NCBI GenBank assembly: GCA_018242585.1
Contig: JAFEBQ010000015.1
Coordinates: 62,001-126,000, forward strand
Source: Planctomycetota bacterium
Lineage (GTDB): Bacteria; Planctomycetota; Planctomycetia; Pirellulales; PNKZ01
Length of the DNA stretch: 64,000 nucleotides
Reading direction: 5' to 3'
A program made the translations under genes and the position numbers. Positions within the stretch are counted from its first letter, which is position 1. Every line of letters starts with the position of its first letter. This document shows positions 44,404 to 54,507 of this stretch, in pieces. Below the pieces are notes generated by a model that did not search any database, had not been told where the DNA came from, and was given only the letters and a program-made list of their open reading frames with translations.

Positions 44404-46329
44404 TCACTTTGCCTCGCGCAAACGAGCAATCGCGGCGTCGATCGCTGCACGTTGAGGCGAGTCGTTCGGCAGTTGGTCGCGGCGCTTTTCAAGCATAGCA
44501 GTCGCCGCGTTGCGGTTTCCCTGGCGCGTCATCACTTCGGCCAGGTTAACGAGGATGCCGGTGTTTTCCGGCTGAGCGGTTAATGCCGCGCGGAAGTCTT
44601 GCGCGGCCGCGAGGGTGTGACCCAGCGTCAGTTCGACCGCGCCACGATCGTTGAGCAGTTCGGGCGTTGGATTTCCCTCGGCCACGGCGCGGTTCAGCGC
44701 GTCGAGCGCCGCCGCCAGTTGACCGACGGCCGCTCGCGAGCGCCCCAAGAGGTGCAACGCCCGAACGTCGTGCGGCGACGCCTTCACGGCGCGGGCCAGA
44801 TCGGTGACCGCTTCGGGCCAGCGTTCGAGTCGCGTCAGCGCCTCGCCCCGGTTGATATACAGCAGCGGATGTTCCACGCCCGCCGCCACGGCACGGTCGA
44901 ACCAGGCGAGCGCTTCGGCCGGCCGGTTCCGGCGCAGCTCGATGCCCCCCAGGTTGTTCATCGCCCGGGTGTGCCGTGGATTCAGCTTCAGTGAACGCAG
45001 GTAGAACTGTTCGGCGTCGTCCCAGTCGCCGAGCCGATCTTCGTGCAAACCCAGGTTGAACAGCGCCGCGTCGGTCTGGCGGCCAACGGCGAGTGCGTGG
45101 GTAAATAGTGTGTGCGAATCTTGCCAGACCGGCACCTGGGCTCGCGTGAGCCAGATGCAGCCGGCCGATAACGCGACCAGCAATGTTGTGTTGATGCCGT
45201 TGCGCATCGCGGCCGATGCAAGCCAGCGCGGCAGCCAATCGTTCCAGGTCCAGACCACCGCGACCAACAGGCCAATCATCGGTAGGTACATATATCGATC
45301 GGCGTGGGCCTGTTCGCCGACTTGCACCAGTCCGATCACCGGAAGCAACGTAACCAAGTACCAGCCCCAGCCCATCCACGCGGCAGGAAGAGCACGTCGC
45401 TTGAAGCACAACACGAGCGTGAATGTCGCCACGACCGCCAGCGATGCAAGCCCTTGCCAGAGCCAGGTTGCATCGAGCGCGAACGACTCGTCGCCACCAC
45501 CGGGCAGGGGGTACATGCACGACAGTTCGCGCGGCCATAGAAACTGCCACAGATAAATGCCGTAAGACCGGGCGGCATTGACCGCGCGCAAGTTCCAGGG
45601 AACCAGTTCGGCGGTCTGAACCGCGCCAAAGCGCGCCTGGGCCAGCAGCGTCATCACCGCCGCGGCAATCGCCAGGGCAAGCAACAAACACTTGCCGCGC
45701 AGCGCTGTTCGCAAATTAGATGCGTGCCGGAACGGCCACCAGTCAACGAGCATCAAGGCGACGGGCAGCGTCACCGCCATCGGCTTGGCCAACAGCGCCA
45801 GCGCGCAGCAAATCGCCACAAGCGCATCGCGGAACATCCCGCCGTGCGAAGCGTAACCCAGCCAGGCGTGCATCGTCAGCAGCCAAAACAACGCGCAGAG
45901 CAGATTCTTGCGCTCGGACACCCAAGCCACGCTCTCGACGTGCAGGGGATGAACCGCGAACAGCAAGGCCACGGCCAAGGCCCGCCAGGTCTGGCCGGTG
46001 GCGCGGTGCCAGAAGCTGAACAGCAGCCAGCAAACGACGAAGTGCAGGAGCGCGTTCTCGACGTGCGGCCCACGCGGCTCCAAGCCGAACAGCGAGCAGT
46101 CCAATTGGTGCGAAAGGGTCGTCAGCGGATGCCAGTTGCCGACGTGGGTGGCGGTGAAGGCCCAGCGCGCGTTGGCCAGCGACAGCCCCGTGCGTACTTG
46201 GGGACGTTCGGCGAGGTATTGGTCATCATCCCAATTGGTGAACCCGAGTTCGCCGACTTGGGCATAACAGGCCGCGACTGCCGCGAGCAACACCAGCAAT
46301 GGGACAAAGCGCGTCAGGGGACACCCCAT
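44404..46329 (-). CDS. TMTC-like membrane glycosyltransferase with TPR repeats, copy 1
   Basis: A 641-residue protein. The N-terminal half has about ten membrane helices with the GT-C style first-loop acidic motif (LGFTNWDDDQYL) and the conserved VHPLHVESVAWVSERKNLL and DRYMYLPMIG. The C-terminal half holds about six TPR units (ALFNLGLHEDRLGDWDDAE, AMNNLGGIELRRNRPAEALA). This is the layout of eukaryotic TMTC O-mannosyltransferases and their bacterial relatives, which are thought to glycosylate exported proteins. The ATG at 46329 lies inside the upstream paralog (16-bp overlap), so translation is coupled. It converges on the RND pump gene. Confidence 0.75.
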   Translation of the reverse strand: MGCPLTRFVPLLVLLAAVAACYAQVGELGFTNWDDDQYLAERPQVRTGLSLANARWAFTATHVGNWHPLTTLSHQLDCSLFGLEPRGPHVENALLHFVVCWLLFSFWHRATGQTWRALAVALLFAVHPLHVESVAWVSERKNLLCALFWLLTMHAWLGYASHGGMFRDALVAICCALALLAKPMAVTLPVALMLVDWWPFRHASNLRTALRGKCLLLALAIAAAVMTLLAQARFGAVQTAELVPWNLRAVNAARSYGIYLWQFLWPRELSCMYPLPGGGDESFALDATWLWQGLASLAVVATFTLVLCFKRRALPAAWMGWGWYLVTLLPVIGLVQVGEQAHADRYMYLPMIGLLVAVVWTWNDWLPRWLASAAMRNGINTTLLVALSAGCIWLTRAQVPVWQDSHTLFTHALAVGRQTDAALFNLGLHEDRLGDWDDAEQFYLRSLKLNPRHTRAMNNLGGIELRRNRPAEALAWFDRAVAAGVEHPLLYINRGEALTRLERWPEAVTDLARAVKASPHDVRALHLLGRSRAAVGQLAAALDALNRAVAEGNPTPELLNDRGAVELTLGHTLAAAQDFRAALTAQPENTGILVNLAEVMTRQGNRNAATAMLEKRRDQLPNDSPQRAAIDAAIARLREAK

Positions 46330-48248
46330 TGACGAAAGTAGGCGCGAATCACTTCGCTCTCGGGCGCATCGTCGCGCAACTGGGCCAGTGCTTTTCGCCA
46401 GACGGCTATCGCTTCGTCTCGCCGCTCTTGCCGCGCGAGCGAAAGGCCCAGGCTGCACTGCGCCTCGATGTCGTTCGGCTCGCGGCCCAGTACCTCGCGC
46501 CACAACGCCTCGGCCGCGGCCCAGCGTTCTTGGCTCTCATGCAAGTGCGCGAGCGTGCGATAGGGGACCAACGAATCGGGCTTGCCGGCGACGGCCTCTT
46601 CGAGTTGCTGTGTTCCTTCGGCCATGCGTCCCAGCGCGATTAGCAACAACGCAAAGTTGCCGCGAATGGTCGCCTGGCTCGGGTCGATTTCCAAGGCGCG
46701 GCGGTACTCGCCGATGGCGCCGGGGGAATTGCCGAGCGTTTGCAGGGCGTTGGCCAGATTGCCGTGCGCGTTGACGTACTGGTCGTCCAGCTTCAGGGCG
46801 GCGCGGTATTCGATCTCGGCCTCGGCCCAGCGGCCGCGCTCGGCCAGCGACACGCCCAGCGCGTTATGCGCCAGCGCATAGTCCGGGTTGATCGCCAGGC
46901 ACGCGCGTAATCGCTCGTCGGCCGCGGCAAAGTCCCGGCTACGCAACTCGGCCGCCCCCAGATTGTATTGCGCCGTGAAACTCCGCGGGTTCACTTCGAG
47001 CCCGTGATTGAATAACGCCGGGCTGTCGGTCCAGAAGGCGGCCTGTTCAAAGCTCAACAGCGCCAACACGCCCAGCCCCGCGCCGGCAATGGCCATCGCG
47101 AGGCCTCCACTGGCGCGCTTGAGCGCCGCCGCCAGCGCGAGCGCCACGCCAACCATCGGCAAGTACATGTACCGATCTGCGACCGTGGAGACTTCCTGGT
47201 AGACGAACGGAACCAGCCCCAGCACCGGCGCGAGGGCTACGATCAGCCAGCCCCACGCGACCAGCCAGGTTCGCCGCGACGCGGGCAGCAGCGCCACGAG
47301 CGTGACCAACACCGGCAGCAGCCAAGTGATGTAGGCCTGGCCCGCTTCGAGCACGTCCTGTGGACGCCGGCCGTAGTCAAAGCCCAACTCAACCGGCCAG
47401 ACGAGCTTGGCCAAGTAGAACGCCAGCGCGTCACCGGCCACGAAAGGTCGCAAGAACAGCGAGGGAACAAACGTCAGCTCGTCATTTCCTTGCAGTCGCT
47501 TGGTCAGCAGCAGTGCCGCGACCGAGAGCGCCAGCCAAGGCGTCAGTGACTTCATGGCCCGCCGCCAGGGCAATTCGAGCCAGCCAACGGCCACGATCAA
47601 TACGAGCACCGGCACGACGGCCGCGCTCGGCTTGGCCAGCAAGCTGGTGACAAAAAGCAGTGTCGCCAGCAAGTAGCGATCCCAGCGCCAAGCCGTGGCG
47701 GTTGGCGCCGATGAATTCACTGCCGTGGACCACACTGACAAGTACACGTTGATCGCGGCCAGCGCCAATGCGGCACTCAACAACCCGCGCTGCTCGCTGA
47801 CCCAGGCGACCGATTCGGCCTGCAAAGGATGAACGGCGAACAGCAACACGCCGAACAAGGCGCTGATCTCATCGCGCACCAACGAGCGAATTAGCCGCCA
47901 CGCCAGCAGCGTACAAGCCAGGTGCAGCAGCACGCTGACGGCGTGAAACAGCGCCGGCGAAAGCTGACGCGGCCCCAGAAAAAGCTGCGACACCCAGGCT
48001 TGCAAGGCGAACCAGGTGTAGCTGAGCGGAATGTAAAGATGGTCGTACGGCGTCGACCAGACTTGTGACAGACCCGACCAACTGGCCGGATTGATCGCGC
48101 GATTCTCGACAAGGTGCCGCTGGTCGTCCCAATCGACAAAGTCAAAAGTGACCGCGCGTCCGTACACGACCGCCACGGCCAACACGAGCAGGCCGATCGA
48201 CTGGGCGGCATGCAGCCACGTGCGGCGGGTCACAACGCGAGAAGTCAC
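46314..48248 (-). CDS. TMTC-like membrane glycosyltransferase with TPR repeats, copy 2
   Basis: A 644-residue paralog of the next gene. VTFDFVDWDDQRHLVEN carries the first-loop acidic motif, VHPLQAESVAWVSEQRGLL and DRYMYLPMVGVALALAAA the family motifs, and the C-terminal third holds TPR units (AQYNLGAAELRSRDFAAAD, AHNALGVSLAERGRWAEAE). The open frame runs far upstream antisense-free into ilvB, so the true start must lie after the ilvB stop; a GTG at 48248 is used, a GTG at 48233 is possible. It is 20 bp downstream of ilvB and overlaps the next copy. Confidence 0.75.
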   Translation of the reverse strand: MTSRVVTRRTWLHAAQSIGLLVLAVAVVYGRAVTFDFVDWDDQRHLVENRAINPASWSGLSQVWSTPYDHLYIPLSYTWFALQAWVSQLFLGPRQLSPALFHAVSVLLHLACTLLAWRLIRSLVRDEISALFGVLLFAVHPLQAESVAWVSEQRGLLSAALALAAINVYLSVWSTAVNSSAPTATAWRWDRYLLATLLFVTSLLAKPSAAVVPVLVLIVAVGWLELPWRRAMKSLTPWLALSVAALLLTKRLQGNDELTFVPSLFLRPFVAGDALAFYLAKLVWPVELGFDYGRRPQDVLEAGQAYITWLLPVLVTLVALLPASRRTWLVAWGWLIVALAPVLGLVPFVYQEVSTVADRYMYLPMVGVALALAAALKRASGGLAMAIAGAGLGVLALLSFEQAAFWTDSPALFNHGLEVNPRSFTAQYNLGAAELRSRDFAAADERLRACLAINPDYALAHNALGVSLAERGRWAEAEIEYRAALKLDDQYVNAHGNLANALQTLGNSPGAIGEYRRALEIDPSQATIRGNFALLLIALGRMAEGTQQLEEAVAGKPDSLVPYRTLAHLHESQERWAAAEALWREVLGREPNDIEAQCSLGLSLARQERRDEAIAVWRKALAQLRDDAPESEVIRAYFRQWGVP

Positions 48249-48268
48249 GGCGCGAGTGCTCGCGGCGG

Positions 48269-50038
48269 TTATTCCTTGATCAGGTCTTGCACGGTCTTGC
48301 CCGTCGGAATCATCGGCAGCACGTGCTCCTGATACGGCACTTCGACATCGAGCACGTATGGCCCGTCGTAGTCGATCATTTCTTGCAAGGCTTCGGTCAG
48401 TTCCGACTTGAGCCGGATCGAGCGGCCGCCGCAGCCATAGCCCTTGGCGATGGCCACAAAGTCGGGAAAGCGGCGCTTCGGCCCCAGCCCGTCGCCCTGG
48501 CCGGTGGCCTCGGGATCGTCGATCGGACCCAGGTAGGTGTGAGCGCGGTTCGACTGGTGGAAGCGGTCCTCCCACTGCACGACCATGCCCAAGTGCTGGT
48601 TGTTCAGCAGCAACACCTTGACTGGCACCTTCTCGCAGAAGCAGGTGGCCAGTTCCTGGATGTTCATCTGGAAGCTGCCGTCGCCGTCGATGTCGACGAC
48701 CAGCTTGTCGGGGTGGGCGATTTTGGCGCCCACGGCCGCCGGCAGCCCAAAGCCCATCGTCCCCAGACCCGAACTGCTGAGGAACGTGCGCGGATTGCGG
48801 AACTTGTAGAACTGGGCAGTCCACATCTGGTGTTGGCCCACGCCCACGCTGATGATCGTGTCGCGATTCTGCGTCAGCCGCGACAGCTCGCTAATCGCGC
48901 TCTGCGACGTGATACCCGCGAAGTTCGTGTCGTACTTGAACGGGTCCGACTTCTTCCAAGCGGCAATTTGGTCGTACCAGGGCTGCAAGTCGGCGGTCGG
49001 CCGCTCGACAATCTTGTTCAGCTCGGTCAGCGCGTATTTCACGTCGCTGGCAATTGGGATGTGCGCTTCCTTGTTCTTGTTCAATTCGGACGGGTCGATG
49101 TCGATATGAACGATGAACCCGTGCTTGGCGAACTCGGCCACCTTGCCAGTCACGCGGTCGTCGAATCGCACGCCCAGCGCCACCAGCAAGTCGGCCTGGT
49201 CGACGGCCATGTTGGCGTAGACGCTGCCGTGCATGCCCAGCATGTCGAGCGACAACGGATCTTCGTTCGGGAACGCACCCAGCCCCATCACGGTCATCGT
49301 GACCGGAATGCCGGTCTTCTTGACCAGGGTCCGCAGTTCTTGGGCCGCGTCTGAAGAGATAATGCCGCCGCCGGCGTAAATTACCGGCCGCTTGGCGCGC
49401 TTGATGGCCGCCACGACCTGGGCCAGTTGCTCGGGCGGCGCCTTGCGCGTTGGCTTGTAGCCCGGCAGGTTCATCGGGGCGTCATAGTCGGGAACGCAGT
49501 GAGCTTGTTGCACGTCCTTGGGCATATCGATCAGCACCGGGCCCGGGCGACCCGTGGTGGCGATGTGGAACGCTTCGCGCATCACGCGCGTGATGTCGTT
49601 CACATCGGTCACCAGGTAGTGATGCTTGGTGATCCCGCGACAGACTTCGACAATGGGCGTTTCTTGGAAGGCATCGGTGCCGATCACGCGGGTGGGAACC
49701 TGCCCCGTAATGGCGATCAGGGGAATGCTGTCCAGTTTGGCGTCGGCAATGCAGGTAACCAGGTTGGTGGCGCCGGGGCCGCTGGTGGCCATGCAGACGC
49801 TGGGCAGACCTGTCGACCGCGAATAGCCTTGCGCGCCAAAGCCGCAACCTTGTTCGTGGCGGGGCAATACGGTGCGGAGTTGGTCCTTGAACCGGGTCAG
49901 TGACTGGTGCAAGGGCATGCTCGCGCCGCCGGGATAGGCGAACATCACCTTGACGCCTTGATTGATCAGGCACTGCACGGCAATGTCGGCGCCGCTGACC
50001 AGTTGATTGCTGACGTTGGGCTTGGCTGCTGTGGCCAC
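48269..50038 (-). CDS. ilvB: Acetolactate synthase large subunit
   Basis: A 589-residue thiamine-diphosphate enzyme that joins two pyruvates (or pyruvate and 2-oxobutyrate) in valine, leucine and isoleucine synthesis. [16 protein letters not shown] and [17 protein letters not shown] hold the catalytic Glu region, [20 protein letters not shown] is the family signature, [12 protein letters not shown] the FAD region, and [13 protein letters not shown] the thiamine-diphosphate motif. The GTG at 50038 gives the usual length; an ATG at 50110 would add 24 residues. No ilvN or ilvC is adjacent. Two TMTC-like genes follow closely on the same strand. Confidence 0.9.
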   Translation of the reverse strand: MATAAKPNVSNQLVSGADIAVQCLINQGVKVMFAYPGGASMPLHQSLTRFKDQLRTVLPRHEQGCGFGAQGYSRSTGLPSVCMATSGPGATNLVTCIADAKLDSIPLIAITGQVPTRVIGTDAFQETPIVEVCRGITKHHYLVTDVNDITRVMREAFHIATTGRPGPVLIDMPKDVQQAHCVPDYDAPMNLPGYKPTRKAPPEQLAQVVAAIKRAKRPVIYAGGGIISSDAAQELRTLVKKTGIPVTMTVMGLGAFPNEDPLSLDMLGMHGSVYANMAVDQADLLVALGVRFDDRVTGKVAEFAKHGFIVHIDIDPSELNKNKEAHIPIASDVKYALTELNKIVERPTADLQPWYDQIAAWKKSDPFKYDTNFAGITSQSAISELSRLTQNRDTIISVGVGQHQMWTAQFYKFRNPRTFLSSSGLGTMGFGLPAAVGAKIAHPDKLVVDIDGDGSFQMNIQELATCFCEKVPVKVLLLNNQHLGMVVQWEDRFHQSNRAHTYLGPIDDPEATGQGDGLGPKRRFPDFVAIAKGYGCGGRSIRLKSELTEALQEMIDYDGPYVLDVEVPYQEHVLPMIPTGKTVQDLIKE

Positions 50039-50073
50039 GGATGGAAACCTGCTTTGAAGGGATCGTTGCGTCG

Positions 50074-50100
50074 AAAAGAGCCCGAGCGGTTGCACTCGGG
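50074..50100 (-). promoter_or_regulatory. Attenuator/terminator-like hairpin in the ilvB leader
   Basis: On the minus strand CCCGAG and CTCGGG (plus positions 50095-50100 and 50081-50086) form a GC stem with an 8-nt loop, followed by CTCTTTT. It lies about 35 bp upstream of the chosen GTG start. A stem plus T-run just before a branched-chain biosynthesis gene suggests attenuation, but no leader peptide rich in Leu, Val or Ile codons was found. Confidence 0.35.
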
Positions 50101-50578
50101 ACAAGATCATTAGCCTAGGGGAGACGGGGCCAGTTTGCAAGGTAAAGCGTGGCCATTTATCGCCTTGCGCTACGCTGTAAGCCATTGCCTTGACGGCAGA
50201 ACCGGCATCGTCGTTACCGCCCGCAACATTCGACCCGTGGGGCCGTCCGTCGCTGCTTTACGGGCGACACCCGGGCAGCCATACGAGGGGCGTCGGGGCG
50301 GCAAGGTTCGCGCCCCTTCGTCCAGTCTGGTGTTGCTGTGACGCAACGTGTGGCGATTTGGCAACGGCCAGCCTGCGGCAAAGCGTTTGCGCTCTTGGCC
50401 GAGCGGTAGCTGCTAAGTCAAGACGGAGTAGGAGGCTAAGCTCGGTGGCTCGCCCCTCCCTGAAAGTCGTTCCTCGACTCTGCAACCGGTGGCACGTGGT
50501 TCGCACTTGATCTTTGCCAATCATTGCGCAAGGGGCGCCAATGAGCATGGCCTGCTTTCTCGAAGGGAACCGCGAACG
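50101..50578. other. Divergent intergenic region between ilvB and GT2
   Basis: About 480 bp with no supported gene. Frames crossing it on both strands show no domain pattern. It must hold the promoters of ilvB (minus) and of the plus-strand glycosyltransferase. Confidence 0.4.
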
Positions 50579-51691
50579 ATGAGTGACAATCTCGCGATTG
50601 GCGCCGGGCCGGGCGTGCCGAACCTGGTCAGCGTGGTCATTCCCACCTACAACCGCGCCGATTTGCTGGGCCGCGCCATTCAAAGCGTGCTGGACCAGAC
50701 ACACACCGAGGTCGAAGCCTTGGTCGTTGACGACGGTTCGACCGACCATACTCGCGAAGTCGTCGCCAGGTTTACTGACCCGCGCGTCCGATATTTCCAT
50801 CAAGCAAACGCTGGTGTTTCGGCGGCCCGGAATACGGGGCTGTTGGCTGCCCGTGGCGAGTTCATCGCCCTGCTCGATTCCGACGATGCCTGGCTGCCGT
50901 GGAAACTGAGGGCCCAGGTCGCGTTCCTGCGTCGCTTTCCCGAAGCGGGCAACGTGTGGACCGAGATGTCGGCCATCGACGAGACCGGCACGATCGTCGC
51001 ACCACGTTACTTGCGCACGTATTACAACGCCTATACGTTTGTCACCACCGACGAAGTCTTTGCCAAGCAGAATGTCGGCGCTGTCGGCCGTGACTTTCCC
51101 GAAGTGCCGGCCGAGTATGCCGACGAGCGGTATTACGTGGGCAATATCTTCCGATACATGATTCTGGGAAACCTGATCCATACGTCGACCGTGTTGATGC
51201 GGCGCGAGCGGTTGCGACAGGTGGGCGGCTTTGATGTCACCTTGCCCGTCACCGGCGAAGATTATGACTTCCACCTGCGGACGACCTCGTTTGGTCCGGT
51301 CGGTTACATGAACGTGCCGAGCATTCTCTACCGGATCGGTTCGACCGATCAACTTTCGTCGGCCGCCAACCAATTGCACATTGCCCGGAACAATCTGCTG
51401 ACGCTCGAGCGCGGCCTGGCCCGCGCCGGCGACCGTAGCGACCTGCCACGCCGGCTGATCAATCGCCGGTTCGCCGAATCGCACAGTTGGATCGGCCGCG
51501 AAGAGTTGCGGGCCGGCGACCGGCAGGCGGCGCGACGTCACCTGGGGGCCAGCTTGCGGTACAAGCCGTTGCAGCCGGCCACTGCGGCGCAGTTTGCACT
51601 GAGTATTCTGCCCAGCGACCTCACGCGCGCGGCCTACGGCGTCTGGCATGGGCTGAAAGCCCTGCGGCAACCGCGCCCCGTAAATGCGTAA
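50579..51691 (+). CDS. Family 2 glycosyltransferase
   Basis: A 370-residue GT-A glycosyltransferase. SVVIPTYNRADLLGRAIQSV and ALVVDDGSTDHTREVV form the nucleotide-sugar fold, FIALLDSDDAWLPWKLRAQV carries the D-x-D metal motif, and GEDYDFHLRT is the usual acceptor-side E-D motif. The ATG at 50579 is preceded by GAAGGGAA. The C-terminal 100 residues are helical. It probably transfers a sugar to a surface glycan or LPS. It is separated from the LPS cluster by a tandem repeat and icd. Confidence 0.85.
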   Translation: MSDNLAIGAGPGVPNLVSVVIPTYNRADLLGRAIQSVLDQTHTEVEALVVDDGSTDHTREVVARFTDPRVRYFHQANAGVSAARNTGLLAARGEFIALLDSDDAWLPWKLRAQVAFLRRFPEAGNVWTEMSAIDETGTIVAPRYLRTYYNAYTFVTTDEVFAKQNVGAVGRDFPEVPAEYADERYYVGNIFRYMILGNLIHTSTVLMRRERLRQVGGFDVTLPVTGEDYDFHLRTTSFGPVGYMNVPSILYRIGSTDQLSSAANQLHIARNNLLTLERGLARAGDRSDLPRRLINRRFAESHSWIGREELRAGDRQAARRHLGASLRYKPLQPATAAQFALSILPSDLTRAAYGVWHGLKALRQPRPVNA

Positions 51692-52318
51692 TCCCTGGGT
51701 TGCCGGCAACAATGGGGTAGCCGCGACAACTCGGTTGTCGGGGCTGCGCGGCAGCAAGAGGGACCGAGCGCCGGAGTCAATCGCGTTTGCCTGAATGACA
51801 CCGGAGAGCGTTGCAGACCGTTCCCGCACCCTCTTGTCGCTGGCGCGACACCGACAACAAGTTGTCGGTGCTACCCGAGTCGAACCCACTGGATGCCGAC
51901 TTCCTGCCTCCGACGTCGTGTCCGTCGTGCCGTCGTGGTCGATTTTGTCTTCTCTGCTGGCTCAAGGCGAGGGGCTGCGCAGCAGCAAGAGGGATCGAGC
52001 GCCGGAGTCAATCGCGTTTGCCTGAATGACACCGGAGAGCGTTGCAGACCGTTCCCGCACCCTCTTGTCGCTGACGCGACACCGACAACAAGTTGTCGGT
52101 GCTACCCGAGTCGAACCCACTGGATGCCAACTTCCTGCCTCCTACGTCGTGTCCGTCGTGCCGTCGTGGTCGATTTTGCCTTCTCTGCTGGCTCAAGGCG
52201 AGCGACAAACCCTGCCGTTTCCCGCTCGTTTGACGCTCCCCGGGGCATCTGATAATTTTGTCCCAGACGACTAACCGCCACCCAGCTTGCCCTGTTTCAA
52301 CCGAAGGTTACCACGCTC
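51692..52318. repeat. Two-copy 231-bp tandem repeat
   Basis: The stretch 51740-51970 is repeated at 51971-52201 with a period of exactly 231 bp and only about six substitutions noticed by eye (for example a G/A change near 51750/51981). Each copy begins GGGGCTGCGC and ends CTCAAGGCGA, and each contains the hairpin CACCGACAAC-AA-GTTGTCGGTG. A further hairpin (CGACAAC-TCG-GTTGTCG) lies at 51724-51740 just before copy 1. No convincing gene runs through it, although 231 is a multiple of three. Confidence 0.85.
51849..51870. repeat. CACCGA...TCGGTG hairpin element (tandem copy 1)
   Basis: Stem CACCGACAAC and GTTGTCGGTG with an AA loop, followed by CTACCCG. The second tandem copy is at 52080-52101. 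Outer arm and trailing ACCCG match the hairpin at 29808-29830. Confidence 0.75.
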
Positions 52319-53413
52319 ATGGCCTACGAAGTTACTCTGATCACCGGGGACGGCACCGGACCTGAACTTGCCGAGGCCGCTCGCCGCTGTGTCGACGCCA
52401 CGGGTGTGAAGATCAACTGGGACGTGCAAGAGGCCGGCGTCGACGTGATGGCCCGCACCGGCACGCCGCTTCCCGATGCGGTGCTGGAAAGCATCAAGCG
52501 GACTCGCTGTGCGCTCAAGGCCCCGATCACCACGCCGGTCGGCACGGGCTTTCGCAGCATCAACGTCCACTTGCGTCAGGCGTTCGGACTGTACGCCTGC
52601 ATTCGCCCCTGCAAGATCTACAAGGGAGTCCGCTCCTACTTCAGCCATATTCCGGTCGACCTGGTGATCGTGCGCGAGAACACCGAAGACTTGTACGCCG
52701 GCACCGAGTTCGAACGCGGCAAGCCCGAGACCGCCGAGCTGATCAAGTTCATCAACGAACATTCCAAGAGCGGCAAGGTCAAGACCAGCGCCGCCGAGAC
52801 CGGCATCAGCATCAAGCCAATCAGCGTGTCGGGCAGCGAGCGGATCTTCCGCTGTGGCTTCGATTACGCCCGGGCCAACGGTCGCAAGAAAGTGACTGCG
52901 GTCCACAAGGCGAACATCATGAAGTTCTCCGACGGGTTGTTCCTGGAAGTGGCCCGCAACGTGGCCAAGGAATACCCGGACATCGAGTTCGAAGACCGGA
53001 TCGTCGACAACATGTGCATGCAGCTCGTCCAGAAGCCCGAGTTGTACGATGTGCTGGTGTTGCCGAACCTGTATGGTGACGTGCTCAGCGACCTGGCCGC
53101 CGGCCTGGTCGGTGGCTTGGGCGTGGCGCCGGGCGCGAACATCGGCCCCGAAGGCGCGGTGTTCGAGGCCACCCACGGCAGCGCTCCCAAGTACAAGGGG
53201 CAGAACAAGGTCAACCCGACGGCGTTGATTCTGTCGGGCATGCTAATGCTCAAGCACCTCAAGGAAGAAAAAGCGTCCCAGCGGCTCGAAAAGGCCGTGG
53301 CCGACGTGATCGCCGAAGGGAAGCGAGTCACCTACGATCTGAAGGCCGACCGGAACGATCCGACCGCCGTCGGCACGCGCGAAATGGCCGACGCCATCAT
53401 CGCCAAGCTCTAA
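52319..53413 (+). CDS. icd: NAD-type isocitrate dehydrogenase
   Basis: A 364-residue member of the isocitrate/isopropylmalate dehydrogenase family, TCA cycle. [16 protein letters not shown] opens the fold, [20 protein letters not shown] is the substrate motif in which S-x-N-x-x-L-R is diagnostic for isocitrate rather than isopropylmalate, and [47 protein letters not shown] and [12 protein letters not shown] complete it. Length is that of the short NAD-dependent/IDH3-like group rather than the 420-residue E. coli type. It precedes lpxK by 20 bp. Confidence 0.88.
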   Translation: MAYEVTLITGDGTGPELAEAARRCVDATGVKINWDVQEAGVDVMARTGTPLPDAVLESIKRTRCALKAPITTPVGTGFRSINVHLRQAFGLYACIRPCKIYKGVRSYFSHIPVDLVIVRENTEDLYAGTEFERGKPETAELIKFINEHSKSGKVKTSAAETGISIKPISVSGSERIFRCGFDYARANGRKKVTAVHKANIMKFSDGLFLEVARNVAKEYPDIEFEDRIVDNMCMQLVQKPELYDVLVLPNLYGDVLSDLAAGLVGGLGVAPGANIGPEGAVFEATHGSAPKYKGQNKVNPTALILSGMLMLKHLKEEKASQRLEKAVADVIAEGKRVTYDLKADRNDPTAVGTREMADAIIAKL

Positions 53414-53433
53414 ACCGTCGCGCGGGCGAACCC

Positions 53434-54507
53434 ATGGCCGATCTAGCGCAGCGCTGGCGCGATTTGGTCTCGGGGCGCTCGTCGGGACTCAGGGCATCGC
53501 TCGGCCGCGCGGCATTGTGCCTGGCCGAAGTTCCCTACTCGTGCGCCATGCGGCTGCGCAACTGGCGCTATGACTCCGGCCGCGCCGAGATCAAGCATGT
53601 CGATGCGCCGGTGATCTGTGTGGGCAATCTGACGATGGGAGGCACCGGCAAGACGCCGATGGTCTCGTGGCTGGCTCAGCATTTGCGCGACCGCGGTTTG
53701 CGCGTGGCGATTGTCAGCCGGGGTTATGGGGCCGAAGCCGGCGCGCGCAACGACGAGGCGCTCGAACTCGAACAGCGCTTACCCGACGTGCCCCATCTGC
53801 AAAACCCCAATCGGCACGAGGCGGCGCAAACCGCCGTCGAGGAGTTCGCCGCCGAGGTGGTGGTGTTGGACGACGGCTTTCAACACCGCCGATTGGCGCG
53901 AGACTTTGACCTGGTGCTGCTCGACGCCGCCGATCCGACCGGGCTGGGGCATGTCTTTCCGCGGGGGATGTTGCGCGAGCCGTTCTCGGGCATTGTCCGG
54001 GCCGACGCGGTCGTCCTCTCGCGCGCCGACATGCTGCCCATGGCCGAGCGCGCGACGCTACACTCACAAGTCTCAAAGATTTCCCCCGACGCAGTCTGGG
54101 CCGAGGCCGTTCATCGTCCCCAGCGCTTGCTCGCGTCAAGCGGCGCGGCACAACCGCTGGGGCACCTGGCGGGTAAGCGCGTCGCGGCGTTTTGTGGCAT
54201 CGGCAACCCGGCTGGCTTTCGCCACTCGCTCGAACAATGCGGCTATCAAGTTGCCGAGTTGATGACGTTCACCGACCATCACGCCTACTCGCGAGGCGAT
54301 GTCGAAGAGTTGACCGCTTGGGCACGCACGAATTCCGCCGACGCGGTGGTTTGCACACACAAGGATCTGGTCAAAATCGGCGTCGATCAACTCGGCGGCG
54401 TGCCGCTGTGGGCCTTAGCGATCGGGCTCGAGTTCACGGCCGGGCAGGGTGATTTGATCGCGGCCATCGACGCCGTCCTGCCGGTCGACCGGAATTCGCT
54501 CGCCTGA
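53434..54507 (+). CDS. lpxK: Tetraacyldisaccharide 4'-kinase
   Basis: A 357-residue inner-membrane-associated enzyme that phosphorylates the 4' position of the lipid A disaccharide. The signature P-loop VGNLTMGGTGKTPMVSWL lies at residues 63-80, followed by RVAIVSRGYGAEAG and the switch-like VVVLDDGFQHRRLARDFD. FCGIGNPAGFRHSLEQCGY and FTDHHAYSRGDVEEL are further family motifs. Its presence means this organism makes lipid A. It is followed by the HldE-like gene across a 188-bp spacer. Confidence 0.95.
   Translation: MADLAQRWRDLVSGRSSGLRASLGRAALCLAEVPYSCAMRLRNWRYDSGRAEIKHVDAPVICVGNLTMGGTGKTPMVSWLAQHLRDRGLRVAIVSRGYGAEAGARNDEALELEQRLPDVPHLQNPNRHEAAQTAVEEFAAEVVVLDDGFQHRRLARDFDLVLLDAADPTGLGHVFPRGMLREPFSGIVRADAVVLSRADMLPMAERATLHSQVSKISPDAVWAEAVHRPQRLLASSGAAQPLGHLAGKRVAAFCGIGNPAGFRHSLEQCGYQVAELMTFTDHHAYSRGDVEELTAWARTNSADAVVCTHKDLVKIGVDQLGGVPLWALAIGLEFTAGQGDLIAAIDAVLPVDRNSLA

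Noticed and set aside
48249..48824. N-terminal extension of the second TMTC-like protein
   Set aside because: This part lies inside ilvB in another frame and is Arg/Gly rich; the protein must start after the ilvB stop.
50258..51889. 543-codon minus-strand frame
   Set aside because: Antisense to the family 2 glycosyltransferase, which has clear motifs; the minus frame shows none.
51740..52201. CRISPR array
   Set aside because: Only two long adjacent copies with no spacers, and no cas genes nearby.
51795..52274. Possible protein-coding function of the 231-bp repeat
   Set aside because: Frames open in both copies have no domain, and the hairpins dominate the sequence; treated as non-coding repeat.
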